Shown here: in pieces, positions 7,619 through 15,461 of the stretch
How positions within the stretch are numbered: position 1 is the stretch's first letter
How the letters are laid out: each line of letters begins with the position of its first letter
Source of the DNA: a virus
Reading direction: 5' to 3' (one strand)
Length of the DNA stretch: 42,697 nucleotides
IMG/VR virus record: IMGVR_UViG_3300036820_000034
Coordinates: 1 to 42,697 of that record
Translations under genes and position numbers: made by a program
The notes under the pieces: model-generated
Seen by the model: only the letters and a program-made list of their open reading frames with translations
The model's database searches: none
Told to the model about the DNA's origin: nothing

Positions 7619-7899
7619 GCGGCGAGCGCCTGTACCTTCGTGATGAGGAAACCAATGACGGCCTTCTGCTCATCCGCCCCGAGCTTCGGCGCGGCGAGGA
7701 GGAGATTCCCGACGAAGATCACCCAGGCGCCTTGAGCCTGCACGATCGTACCGGGGCCCACGGGCGTGCCCGCGATAGTCTGCAGGGTCTGCAGTAGCGT
7801 CAGGACTGGAGCCCCGACGTCCTGCAGCAAATCCTGCTTCATGAGCTGCCCGAGGGCAGCAAGATCAGAGAGGGCGGTCGAAGTAACGGCGGTGGTCAT
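7615..7899 (-). CDS. Hypothetical amphipathic protein of the lysis region
   Basis: A 94-aa alanine/leucine-rich helical protein with segments QDVGAPVLTLLQTLQTIAG and GAWVIFVGNLLLAAPKL. The second is hydrophobic enough to be membrane-associated. It overlaps both neighbours by four bases and lies between the holin candidate and the amidase-like gene. It could be a lysis accessory or antiholin, but no family is recognised. Confidence 0.65.
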   Translation of the reverse strand: MTTAVTSTALSDLAALGQLMKQDLLQDVGAPVLTLLQTLQTIAGTPVGPGTIVQAQGAWVIFVGNLLLAAPKLGADEQKAVIGFLITKVQALAA

Positions 7900-8099
7900 G
7901 GAACTACCTTCGGGGCGGTCGGCCCGGGCTGGTTTGGGAAGAATGCCTGATGGCCCACCGTCGCGATGATACCTGCAATCAGGATGGTCTTGGAGGCTTG
8001 CGCGGAGAGATCATCGACGCCCTGTAGCGCGACGGAGAGGAGAGATATGAACGCGAACACGCGGTCCCCATTCTCTTGGAACCATTGCCAGAACATCAT
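7896..8099 (-). CDS. Holin candidate
   Basis: A 67-aa protein with two hydrophobic segments: GDRVFAFISLLSVALQG (about 11-27) and SKTILIAGIIATVGHQAFF (about 35-53), separated by a short polar loop, then a proline-rich tail. Size, topology and position directly downstream of the lysozyme fit a class II holin that would permeabilise the inner membrane. The ATG at 8099 overlaps the lysozyme stop and has AGGGG seven bases upstream. Other small membrane proteins nearby (8542-8955, 9240-9494, 9841-9921) are rival candidates. Confidence 0.6.
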   Translation of the reverse strand: MMFWQWFQENGDRVFAFISLLSVALQGVDDLSAQASKTILIAGIIATVGHQAFFPNQPGPTAPKVVP

Positions 8100-8545
8100 G
8101 AGATTACCCCTGAGCTGAGAATCGCGGCCAGAGCCCGGTAGCGCGCCTTCACGCCCTCGGGCTCGGAGGACTTCACTGTGCATTGCGCCGAAGCATTTGC
8201 CCAGTCGCTCACACTCGCGTAGTGGAGCATCGAGGGATACCCTAGTAACCCGTGGAGTCCTTGGTTAAACGCTATATCCAGGAACACGGACTTTCGGGCG
8301 TCGTTCGCAGCCGTATACCAAGAATACCCGATGAGTTGGCCGGCGAGTTTGCCGAGCTTCCACCCGAGGATGAGCTGACCCAGTTCCTGCGAGCCTTCCG
8401 TATCAAGGTTGCAGCCGTAGAGCCAGGTGAGGTTCCCCACGGGCGCTCGTACCCGCAGCCGCGTCGCATCATCGTAGGGGAACGGCTCGAAGCCTTCCTC
8501 CGTCGGCTGCGAGATGCGCTCGGCTGCGATATCGACGGCAGTCAT
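8096..8545 (-). CDS. Phage lysozyme/endolysin (muramidase, T4/GH24-like)
   Basis: A 149-aa muramidase-like endolysin. It shows the catalytic pattern E-E-G-F-E-P-F-P-Y-D-D near residues 16-26, then APVGNLTWLYGCNLDTEGS, the equivalent of the lysozyme TIGYG-NL region, and a later LDIAFNQGLHGLLGYPSML helix with DWANASAQ, as in GH24 enzymes. It cleaves peptidoglycan glycan strands for host lysis. There is no signal peptide, so export would need a holin. Its start overlaps the upstream gene by ATGA. The Trp in TWLYG, where Ile-Gly is usual, is a noticeable variation. Confidence 0.8.
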   Translation of the reverse strand: MTAVDIAAERISQPTEEGFEPFPYDDATRLRVRAPVGNLTWLYGCNLDTEGSQELGQLILGWKLGKLAGQLIGYSWYTAANDARKSVFLDIAFNQGLHGLLGYPSMLHYASVSDWANASAQCTVKSSEPEGVKARYRALAAILSSGVIS

Positions 8546-8955
8546 TGATTGCTTACGCCCGCCTCGTAACAGCTCGGTTGCGGATAGCCGTGCCCCCCAG
8601 TGAGCGCAAAGTACTTATCCTCAAGACGCTGTATGTCGGCGGACAGGTCCTCCCGGGCATCACCATTTGAGGACAGACAGCGTAACTTGATCTTGGTGTC
8701 TATCGCCTGCTCGATAGACTGCTTTTGCAGGAAGCCTAGCGAGGTGTTGAAACCTCTGATCTCTGACTGTCTCGCAAACCCGTCAACGCCCGGTATCAAA
8801 TCGTATCCCGCCGCGAACATGAAACAGATACCGACGACAAATACCAGCGATACGCTGGCGAAGCGACGCGCCCAGGCGTGCATTTTCTCAGGCGTCGAGT
8901 CGGTAGGCATAATCCATCCCACGAACCAGACTATAGCGTCAACCTTTTCACCCAT
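8542..8955 (-). CDS. Single-pass membrane protein (spanin- or holin-like candidate)
   Basis: A 137-aa protein with one clear membrane segment, FASVSLVFVVGICFMFAAGY (about residues 32-51). It is followed by a longer soluble part with possible coiled coil (LQKQSIEQAIDTKIKL; DLSADIQRLEDKYFAL) and two cysteines. N-in, C-out topology with a helical periplasmic domain would fit an inner-membrane spanin, but no overlapping lipoprotein partner was found. The ATG at 8955 shares TGATG with the upstream stop. Confidence 0.65.
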   Translation of the reverse strand: MGEKVDAIVWFVGWIMPTDSTPEKMHAWARRFASVSLVFVVGICFMFAAGYDLIPGVDGFARQSEIRGFNTSLGFLQKQSIEQAIDTKIKLRCLSSNGDAREDLSADIQRLEDKYFALTGGHGYPQPSCYEAGVSNQ

Positions 8956-9137
8956 CAAATCACGACTAGGATGTTGGACCCCGTGATCTGTGTCCACGCG
9001 GCCCCGGTCCAAACGAATACCTCGGCATCATCGGTCTGCAGGAACCGATCGCCATTCTGTGCGGTCGCGGGCTTCGTATCAGTCGAGAGCCCCGTATACA
9101 CCGTGACGGTGCGCTGAGAGTAACTCGCGACAGCCAT
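8955..9137 (-). CDS. Small hypothetical protein (tail-associated fold possible)
   Basis: A 60-aa protein starting at a TAATG overlap. The sequence AQNGDRFLQTDDAEVFVWTGAAWTQI resembles the short beta modules in tail-fibre proteins that contain D-x-x-x-Y-x-W-x-G-x-x-W. The W-T-G-A-A-W-T-Q-I stretch parallels WNGTSWQHI in the fibre at 15462-17120. A minor virion role is plausible but unproven. Confidence 0.6.
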   Translation of the reverse strand: MAVASYSQRTVTVYTGLSTDTKPATAQNGDRFLQTDDAEVFVWTGAAWTQITGSNILVVI

Positions 9138-9313
9138 TACTTGCGCCCCGGATAGGGCTTGTCTGGGCAGCGCTCCGGCGTCGGCGAGGTCGAAGGCGGC
9201 GACACATTCCGCATCGGAGGCGGGTTGTAGATCGAATCCCTAAGTTTCGGATTCGACGTGTTCTGGTTCCACTCCCACGCTATCGCGGGGACGGGGATGT
9301 TCTTTCTTGCCAT
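9137..9313 (-). CDS. Short proline-rich protein embedded in the 3' end of the next gene
   Basis: A 58-aa frame (MARKNIPVPAIAWEWNQ...) starting at ATG 9313 with GAGG five to six bases upstream. It overlaps the last 74 bases of the gene at 9240-9494 in another frame and ends on the TAATG shared with the next gene. It fills an otherwise empty 102-bp gap. Embedded Rz/Rz1 spanin pairs look like this, but there is no lipobox or signal peptide. Proline and charged residues dominate and one Cys is present. Confidence 0.5.
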   Translation of the reverse strand: MARKNIPVPAIAWEWNQNTSNPKLRDSIYNPPPMRNVSPPSTSPTPERCPDKPYPGRK

Positions 9314-9494
9314 GTGATCCTCGTAGCAGCACAGGCAGGAACACGATGACTCCGAACAGCCCGGCGTTCACCAGGGCGAGGACTGTACCGACGAACATTG
9401 CCGCCGCGAACAGCCCTATCGTCATCAGAAGCGCGATCAGGACGACTGCCCGTGCGGAAATCGCCTGCATCACCAAAGCCATGATCTCGTCCAC
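9240..9494 (-). CDS. Two-helix membrane protein (holin-like)
   Basis: An 84-aa protein with two adjacent membrane segments, AVVLIALLMTIGLFAAAMFV (about 15-34) and LVNAGLFGVIVFLPVLL (about 41-57), and a charged C-terminal tail. Topology and size suit a class II holin. The GTG start shares TAGTG with the upstream stop. A second frame (9137-9313) overlaps its 3' end. It could be the holin or an antiholin relative to the candidate at 7896-8099. Confidence 0.65.
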   Translation of the reverse strand: MDEIMALVMQAISARAVVLIALLMTIGLFAAAMFVGTVLALVNAGLFGVIVFLPVLLRGSHGKKEHPRPRDSVGVEPEHVESET

Positions 9495-9787
9495 TACCGT
9501 TCGCCTCCCGGTCGTAGGAATTTAGAGCCCTTACCTTTCGCCCCGTACTTGTACTTCAGATTGATGAATTTGTGAAGCCGGTCAAGCAAAACGAGCCAAT
9601 CTTTCGTGACGGTCTTCTCATCCTTAAGCCGCGCCTGGATGAGAGCGATGGCTGCATCGATGTCCGGCGTTGCGCTATCGCGATGAGGATCGAGCACCGC
9701 GTCGGGCTTTGCGCTTAGGGGGTCGTCCGGTACGGAGTGCAAGGCCCGTGGACGCTTGGCAGATGGCGGCGGCTGATCCTCGACCAT
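9494..9787 (-). CDS. Hypothetical charged protein
   Basis: A 97-aa protein with a proline/arginine-rich N-terminus and a helical core (IDAAIALIQARLKDEKTV; DWLVLLDRLHKFINLKYKYG) ending in a lysine-rich segment. No domain is recognised. The ATG at 9787 has AAGGG upstream. It separates the ejection-protein genes from the lysis cassette. Confidence 0.65.
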   Translation of the reverse strand: MVEDQPPPSAKRPRALHSVPDDPLSAKPDAVLDPHRDSATPDIDAAIALIQARLKDEKTVTKDWLVLLDRLHKFINLKYKYGAKGKGSKFLRPGGER

Positions 9788-9840
9788 GTGAGCCCTTTAA
9801 TTTCTGGTAGCACTTATCGACACGTGTGCCCGTGGGCATG

Positions 9841-9921
9841 TCACTTCTCGGTCCATCGCTCGTAGTAACGTATCACTAGGAGAAAAACGATGAACGCCCA
9901 CTGAAACCAATCAAGGTGCAT
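9841..9921 (-). CDS. 26-residue membrane peptide
   Basis: A very short gene starting MHLDWFQW with a hydrophobic run WAFIVFLLVI, then RYYERWTEK. The ATG at 9921 lies within the last codons of the upstream gene and has AAGGAG at an ideal distance, so it should be translated by coupling. The organisation is like short holin or lysis-regulatory peptides. The remaining 53 bp to 9788 show nothing else. Confidence 0.5.
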   Translation of the reverse strand: MHLDWFQWAFIVFLLVIRYYERWTEK

Positions 9922-11755
9922 TGTCATCTCCTTGTGCTGCCTGTTCGGAATCATACATCTCGGCGCCCTCTTTCATGCGGCCCTTCATGGCGACCGGCGC
10001 CGCCGCGCTCAATGCGCTACCCAAAGGACCGAACATGAGTCCGAGATCGATAATGCTCTGACGGTCGTTCTGCGACATCATCTGTCCGGCGGTAAGCGCC
10101 GCGCCGACCGGACGTTGCGCGATAAACCGGCCTGCCGCACCCATCACCATCGGCACGACTTGCGGGTCTTCGACACTCGTCTGGAATAACTTGCTCGTGA
10201 CGACAGCTCGCGCACCAACCTCCCCAGCAGCCAGCGCTATCAGCGCCTTGTTGTGCATGAAGAATCCATAGGCGGCGGCCGTGGACATGATCTTGCCGAC
10301 GTTCGTGACTTCCATTTTCCCCGCTCGCGAGGCGTCCTGAAAGCTGCGGGGAAACCGCGAGGCGGCATCGGCGAGCAACCGGAGGTTCCCGGAGAGTGGG
10401 GCGAGCCCGGCAGTGCGTCCTGATTTACTCATTGCCGCCCGCTGCATGCGAGCAAGGAGATGCGAGCTGATGTGGCCATTCTGCAGCGCACCCATCGCAT
10501 CGTACGACTGCGCGATCGTCTGGCGGGCGGCTTTGAGGCGTCCGGTAAGATTCTGGACGCCGGTTTTCTCGGCCGCCTTGCCGAGGATTTCCTCAAGCGT
10601 ATTGGCGGCGTTGCGCTCGAAACTGCCGAGTAGCCACGACTGCGGCTTCAGCGTGCCCTGCCGGAGTGCCTCGCGTGCGTTGGCACGCATGGTCTTGATG
10701 ACTTCGACAGCATCGTTGCCCGTCCAGTTGGGGTTGGAGAGCAGCGAACGGATCTCGTGTACGCGACCGACGACGGTGCTATCGTAAGCGCCGGGATGAC
10801 GCGCTGCGAGATCCAGGAATTCATTGCCGAAGTTGCCTACGGCTGCTTTATCTCCATCGTCATAAGCGAAATCGCCGATGCCCCGCGCATCTTCGTAGAT
10901 GTTACCTGCGCCCTCGACAACGGAATCGAAGACTTCGGGACTCAGCTCGGTGCCTTCCGGTAGTTTGAAATGCGTTCGGATGAGGTTGTCGCTCCACTCC
11001 ACATTGTCGAAGGAGATCCCTCGGAACGTATCGACCGTGCCGGCCGCTTTCTGGACGAGACGGCCGGCGCGAGCGGCTAGCGTGGCGGTCGGCTGCTCCT
11101 GCGGGGCGACCTTCCCACCTAACTGGCGGATGAGCCCGTAGAGCTTCTCGTCAGCGCCCTCGGCGACACGGCTGATTTTGCCAATCTCGGGAGCCAGCTC
11201 GGTCTCAGGACCGCCACCGCCGGGGATCAGCATGGGACCGATGAAGGTCGCGAGGCTCTCATCGATTTTCCCGGCCATCGTGGCAGGAGCCTGCGTGTAC
11301 TCATCCCGGATGTGCTGCATGAATTCGGGCTGGACGTATTTGTCACCGGGGACTTTCTTGGACAGAGCTTCCAGTTTGTCGGTGAGCCCAAAGCTCGCCC
11401 TGCTCTCAAAGTTGATTTGCCCCTGTTCCAAATTCTGCGCAACCTTCGTTCCAAGCCGAATCCCCGCAGCGGCCCAGGAGCGCCAATCGGTCGAAGACCC
11501 TTCGCCGCTCCAGCGTGTATCTTTTGGGATGGCCGGCCCGGGAGGCGCGCCGCTCGGTTCCTTATCCGCTTCGGTCTCGGCGGATTTCCACCAATCCGTC
11601 TGCGGCGATGGTTTGGGATCGAGCTTGTAGCCCGTAGGCAATGCCGGCGGCCCACCTACGCCACTCGGAGCTGAGCCGCCTGCAGGGACGTCCAGTTTGA
11701 ACCCTGCCGGCAACGGAGGCAGTGGATTGGGAGTGCTCACTGTAATGGCACCCAT
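9911..11755 (-). CDS. Large ejection-type internal virion protein
   Basis: A 614-aa protein, third of three large consecutive genes downstream of the tail fibre, the position of ejection (pilot) proteins in podoviruses. The N-terminus carries two copies of a short motif, LPAGFKLDVP and LPTGYKLDPK, often seen at the start of phage internal virion proteins. The middle is helical. The C-terminal third has alanine/glycine-rich, possibly membrane-active segments (AAYGFFMHNKALIALAAGEVGARAVV; GLMFGPLGSALSAAAPVAM). Ejection proteins enter the host first to form a DNA conduit. No transglycosylase motif is seen. Confidence 0.65.
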   Translation of the reverse strand: MGAITVSTPNPLPPLPAGFKLDVPAGGSAPSGVGGPPALPTGYKLDPKPSPQTDWWKSAETEADKEPSGAPPGPAIPKDTRWSGEGSSTDWRSWAAAGIRLGTKVAQNLEQGQINFESRASFGLTDKLEALSKKVPGDKYVQPEFMQHIRDEYTQAPATMAGKIDESLATFIGPMLIPGGGGPETELAPEIGKISRVAEGADEKLYGLIRQLGGKVAPQEQPTATLAARAGRLVQKAAGTVDTFRGISFDNVEWSDNLIRTHFKLPEGTELSPEVFDSVVEGAGNIYEDARGIGDFAYDDGDKAAVGNFGNEFLDLAARHPGAYDSTVVGRVHEIRSLLSNPNWTGNDAVEVIKTMRANAREALRQGTLKPQSWLLGSFERNAANTLEEILGKAAEKTGVQNLTGRLKAARQTIAQSYDAMGALQNGHISSHLLARMQRAAMSKSGRTAGLAPLSGNLRLLADAASRFPRSFQDASRAGKMEVTNVGKIMSTAAAYGFFMHNKALIALAAGEVGARAVVTSKLFQTSVEDPQVVPMVMGAAGRFIAQRPVGAALTAGQMMSQNDRQSIIDLGLMFGPLGSALSAAAPVAMKGRMKEGAEMYDSEQAAQGDDNAP

Positions 11756-13188
11756 TTGCCGTTCTGGAGGATCAGCTTCTGCCCGTTGGGACCGGTGGCC
11801 GTCGGGGCGCCTGGAGTCTGGCCACCGCCGGTCGGCGGCGCATTCGTTTGTCCCATGAGCCGAACCAGCGTGTCCTGCTGGAACGCAAACGACTGTTTGC
11901 GATTCTGCATGGAGCGCATTTCCTGCGAGAGCACGCTTTTCAACGTTGCTCCCGACATCATCGCCGAAGTGATGCTCTGAGCCTCGCGGCGAGCGGCATC
12001 GCTAACGGCTTGCCCGGTCGTTTGCCCCGTCATCACCTTCGCGTACTCGGCCGAGAACACGTTCACTGAGTTCAGGAGCTTCGAGGCGTTGGGGTCACTC
12101 CTGATCTCCGTCTCGCCCGCGATGATCGCCTTATTGAGAAACGTCCAGTCCGTGCGCGGAGCGGACGCCGAAGCACCGAGCATGATCTGCGCCTGGCGCC
12201 GCGCCGAGTCCTCGTTGGTGTCAATCATGGCGCCGCGCTTCGTGATCTCATCGAGCCCTTGCGCCATCGCGTGATAGCGCGCCTGATTCGCAAGCACTCC
12301 GTTGATCCCACCCGGCATCTGCGCGGCCATGTTGGCCGCTGTGGCATACATCGAGGCACGGGCCGAGGTAGCCGCCTGACCCCAGCCCCAGTTCGGTGCC
12401 CGACCGGTTTTCAGCCACTCGGTCGCCGCAAGGTTAATCGCCTGCGGGGTGAATCCTTGTGTCTCCTGTTGCACCTGCATTTGCTTCAACTGGTAATTCA
12501 GCTTGCCGAGGCTCTCCATACTCTCATCGTGGCGCAAGCGCTCCATGAGCGAGCCGGTCTCCACGTTTAACCGATCTTCGCCCATCTTAGCGTTGTTCAG
12601 TGCCGTCCATTTCTTCAGGTCGAAATTGCGCTCGTTATCCGCGAGCTGCATGGCGAGCTTCATCGCCTGGAGCTTCCCCGAGGCGTTGTTCGCATAGGCT
12701 TTCGAGAGCGTCTCGTAATACTGCTGCTGGAGCTGCGCGACTTCGAGCAGTCGCTGCCGATTGAAGCTCCATTTCTGCAGGTTATCCTGATATGCCTTCT
12801 CATCACCTTTGAGCGCCCCTGAGACGATGCCGTTCATGGCCCCAAGCATCACCCGCGCATGCAGTCCCATCTTGCTTCCGGCGATTGCGGAGAGCGCGGT
12901 CAGGATCGGCGCCGCTCCGAGGAAGCCTTTGTTGTTCGGCGACGGCGGCTGATCCTGCAGGAGTGATTTCTCTTCCTGCTGAATCGACTGCGCCCCGGCA
13001 AGCATCGCCTGAGTGGATTTATCGGAATCCGACTGCGCCGATTGCTCAAGCTGCTGCAGCGCATCGGGTGAGGCGCCAGGAGCGGTCTGCGGCGGGGTCG
13101 CACCCGGGGCGGCTTGCGACGGTGGCGCCGCGCCAGGAGCCGCCTGTGGAGCCGGCGGTAGGTTGAGCTGTGAGGCGGGAACTGACAT
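11737..13188 (-). CDS. Ejection-type internal virion protein
   Basis: A 483-aa protein. Residues 1-55 are a low-complexity Pro/Ala/Gln region (repeats of QAAPGA), then a short hydrophobic segment (FLGAAPILTALSAIAG). A long Gln/Lys/Met-rich helical region with likely coiled coils (QRLLEVAQLQQQYYETLSKA; LNYQLKQMQVQQETQG) follows, and a Pro/Gly-rich tail ends the protein. The composition is typical of podoviral ejection proteins. It overlaps the following gene by 19 bases and begins two bases after the upstream stop. A CGTTTAACC site lies at 12564-12572. Confidence 0.65.
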   Translation of the reverse strand: MSVPASQLNLPPAPQAAPGAAPPSQAAPGATPPQTAPGASPDALQQLEQSAQSDSDKSTQAMLAGAQSIQQEEKSLLQDQPPSPNNKGFLGAAPILTALSAIAGSKMGLHARVMLGAMNGIVSGALKGDEKAYQDNLQKWSFNRQRLLEVAQLQQQYYETLSKAYANNASGKLQAMKLAMQLADNERNFDLKKWTALNNAKMGEDRLNVETGSLMERLRHDESMESLGKLNYQLKQMQVQQETQGFTPQAINLAATEWLKTGRAPNWGWGQAATSARASMYATAANMAAQMPGGINGVLANQARYHAMAQGLDEITKRGAMIDTNEDSARRQAQIMLGASASAPRTDWTFLNKAIIAGETEIRSDPNASKLLNSVNVFSAEYAKVMTGQTTGQAVSDAARREAQSITSAMMSGATLKSVLSQEMRSMQNRKQSFAFQQDTLVRLMGQTNAPPTGGGQTPGAPTATGPNGQKLILQNGKWVPLQ

Positions 13189-13190
13189 AG

Positions 13191-15413
13191 CTACAACTGG
13201 ATGCTCTTAGGAACCACGGGGGACGATACTCCAGAGGCGGCGGCAGTAGAAGCTGCCTCGGGACTCGCGGTGGAAACGCCCGCGTAGGCCGGTAGCCCGG
13301 CGATGGTCTGGCCGGAGACGCCCACCTGCGAGCTGGAGGTGATCTGACCTCCCTGCCAGAGGTTGATGAGCTGCGTAATGACCGCCTGTAGCGCCGGGCC
13401 TTCGGGCGTCCCGGTCGAGGTGTTCTGATTGGCGATCGAGGCGTTCTTGGAGGCGAGCCAGGGGGTAACCACCTGCGAGTAAAGCTGCGCCGCGGTCGCA
13501 TTCGGCGATACCTTGCCAGAGGTGACCGCCTGATTGATCTGGGCCGTCATCTGGTTCATGAAGGCGCCTTCGCCCTCGCGCCCGAATACCTGCTCGATCG
13601 GCTGGCTGTGTCCCGGCGCGTTGTCCTTCGCGTCCATGACCCCAGCGAGCAACTGGTACGACTGGGCGGCGGTGAGAGTAGTCGCCACCTGCGGATTGCT
13701 ATTGATCTGGGACGATACCTTGTCCCAGTTGAGCGTTTCGGGGTCGGTTTTGCCGCCGCCGAATGCCGAGGCGATGGCGCCACCCACGGCCCCGAGCGCC
13801 GCACCGATGGCCGTTCCAAGGCCAGGCACGAAATACGTGCCGATTGAGGCGCCAGTCTCTGCTCCAGAAAGCGCATCACTCCCGGTGGCACCCGATTCAT
13901 AGCTCTCCACCTCGTTGTAGAGGCTCACGCCGGCCCCAACCGCCCCAAGATCCTGAGTGATACCACCTAGGGTGCTGGAGCTGTCTCCGATCGCGCTGGC
14001 AGCGCTGGCATCACCCGCATTGGCCGCCTGAGTGGCCGCATCGGTGCCGATGCTCTGGAGAGCGGGATTCAGCTCACTCGCCGTGGCAGCAGCCGAAGCA
14101 CCCCCCAGCTCAGAGCCGAGGCTGCTTATTCCGCTCGCTCCGAGAGCCGAGAGCCCGGTCCCGGCGGCTGCCCCGCCAGCGGTGCTAAAACCTTCGGAAC
14201 TCAGTAGGGACGAGAGCGCCGAATCGCCGACGTTGCCGAGGCTCGGAACGGAGCTGCCGACCACATCGGCCGCTGCAGCAGCGGAATCCGAGGCCGCCGC
14301 GCTCGATACGCTCGTACCGAGGAGATCGCTCAGGATATTGCCGGCCGAGCCGAGCAGACTCGATACACCGCCTACCGCGCCGGCTGTGCTCCCGGTGGCC
14401 GAGGTCCCGGAGCGGCCCGGGCCGGCGAGGGTATACGCATACGCCGAAGCGATATTCGACATCAGGGTCGAGACTTCCTGCGAGAGCGCCGTGTCGGACT
14501 GGATCTCAAGCCCGATGGCGGTCGTCAGCCCCTGCATGCCGATATCCGAGAGCCCGAGCGCCCCGGTGAGCATTTGGTTAAACGTGGTCTGCGCGAATTG
14601 GCCACCCTGATTGATGAGCGAGGCGCCCTCGGCGGTGGAGGTGAGCCAGGAGTTGTAGGCCGTATTGCCCGTCGTAAAGTACGAGTTCAGGATGTTCTGC
14701 TGGGTGATCGCGGCGTTCTGCTGGATCTGCTGCGTGTAGGCGGCGGCGACTGAGGAGTCGACCGTGCCCCCAGCGCCGAGCTGACTCATCACTTGCTGCG
14801 TCTGGGCGGCCGTCTGCTGATCGAGGGCGAGCTGGTCAGCCGGCTTCAACTGGCCGGAGCTGTACTGGGCGAGGTTTTGGTTCGCAATCGTCTGCAATCC
14901 TTGCCCCGAATTAATGATGCTTTGGCCTTCCGTGGTATCGAAATTCACCGTCGATTGTGCCCACGAGGGGAGCGTTCCGGACTGGTATTGCGAGAGCAGC
15001 GTCTGGCCGGCGGTGAGGTAGGGCTGGCTCGCGGCGGTGATCTGGCCGGCTTCCTGCTGCGTCTGGGCCTGGGCCGCGCTCGCTTGGCTCAAGCCGTAGG
15101 CGGTGAGCCCACCGTAGGTCGCCAGCTCCCCGAGGGGCGAGGACAGCGCGCTCGTGAGATCGGTCCCGAGGCTCGAAAGGTCGCTCAAGAAACTGGTATC
15201 GCTCGATGAGGCGACAGAGCCGGCGGCGGAGGTGCCCGCATCAGTGCTCCCCAGGCCGCTGATTCCAAGGTCATTTATCAACGAGTCGAGGGAATTCTCG
15301 CTCGAATCAAGCGACGTATTGAGCGTCGAGGCGTTGGTGATGTCTGAGGTGCTCGGCAAGGTGAGCGAGGCGTCGCTCAATCCGGCAGCAGACGATTGCG
15401 TGGCTGTGGCCAT
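13191..15413 (-). CDS. Large Ser/Ala-rich ejection-type virion protein with membrane segment
   Basis: A 740-aa protein with an extreme Ser/Ala/Thr/Gly composition and Gln-rich helices near 120-300 (QASAAQAQTQQEAGQ; AYTQQIQQNAAITQQ). Around residues 530-560 is a glycine-zipper-like hydrophobic stretch (GLGTAIGAALGAVGGAIASA) that could insert in membranes. After it a more ordered domain contains DNAPGHSQPIEQVFGREGEG. This fits a pilot protein that helps make the DNA channel. It follows the tail-fibre gene after a 48-bp gap. Long frames on the opposite strand here come from its repetitive codons. Confidence 0.65.
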   Translation of the reverse strand: MATATQSSAAGLSDASLTLPSTSDITNASTLNTSLDSSENSLDSLINDLGISGLGSTDAGTSAAGSVASSSDTSFLSDLSSLGTDLTSALSSPLGELATYGGLTAYGLSQASAAQAQTQQEAGQITAASQPYLTAGQTLLSQYQSGTLPSWAQSTVNFDTTEGQSIINSGQGLQTIANQNLAQYSSGQLKPADQLALDQQTAAQTQQVMSQLGAGGTVDSSVAAAYTQQIQQNAAITQQNILNSYFTTGNTAYNSWLTSTAEGASLINQGGQFAQTTFNQMLTGALGLSDIGMQGLTTAIGLEIQSDTALSQEVSTLMSNIASAYAYTLAGPGRSGTSATGSTAGAVGGVSSLLGSAGNILSDLLGTSVSSAAASDSAAAAADVVGSSVPSLGNVGDSALSSLLSSEGFSTAGGAAAGTGLSALGASGISSLGSELGGASAAATASELNPALQSIGTDAATQAANAGDASAASAIGDSSSTLGGITQDLGAVGAGVSLYNEVESYESGATGSDALSGAETGASIGTYFVPGLGTAIGAALGAVGGAIASAFGGGKTDPETLNWDKVSSQINSNPQVATTLTAAQSYQLLAGVMDAKDNAPGHSQPIEQVFGREGEGAFMNQMTAQINQAVTSGKVSPNATAAQLYSQVVTPWLASKNASIANQNTSTGTPEGPALQAVITQLINLWQGGQITSSSQVGVSGQTIAGLPAYAGVSTASPEAASTAAASGVSSPVVPKSIQL

Positions 15414-15461
15414 GATGTGCTCTTTATCACATTTCCGATGATCCGATCTAGGACGCGCGCC

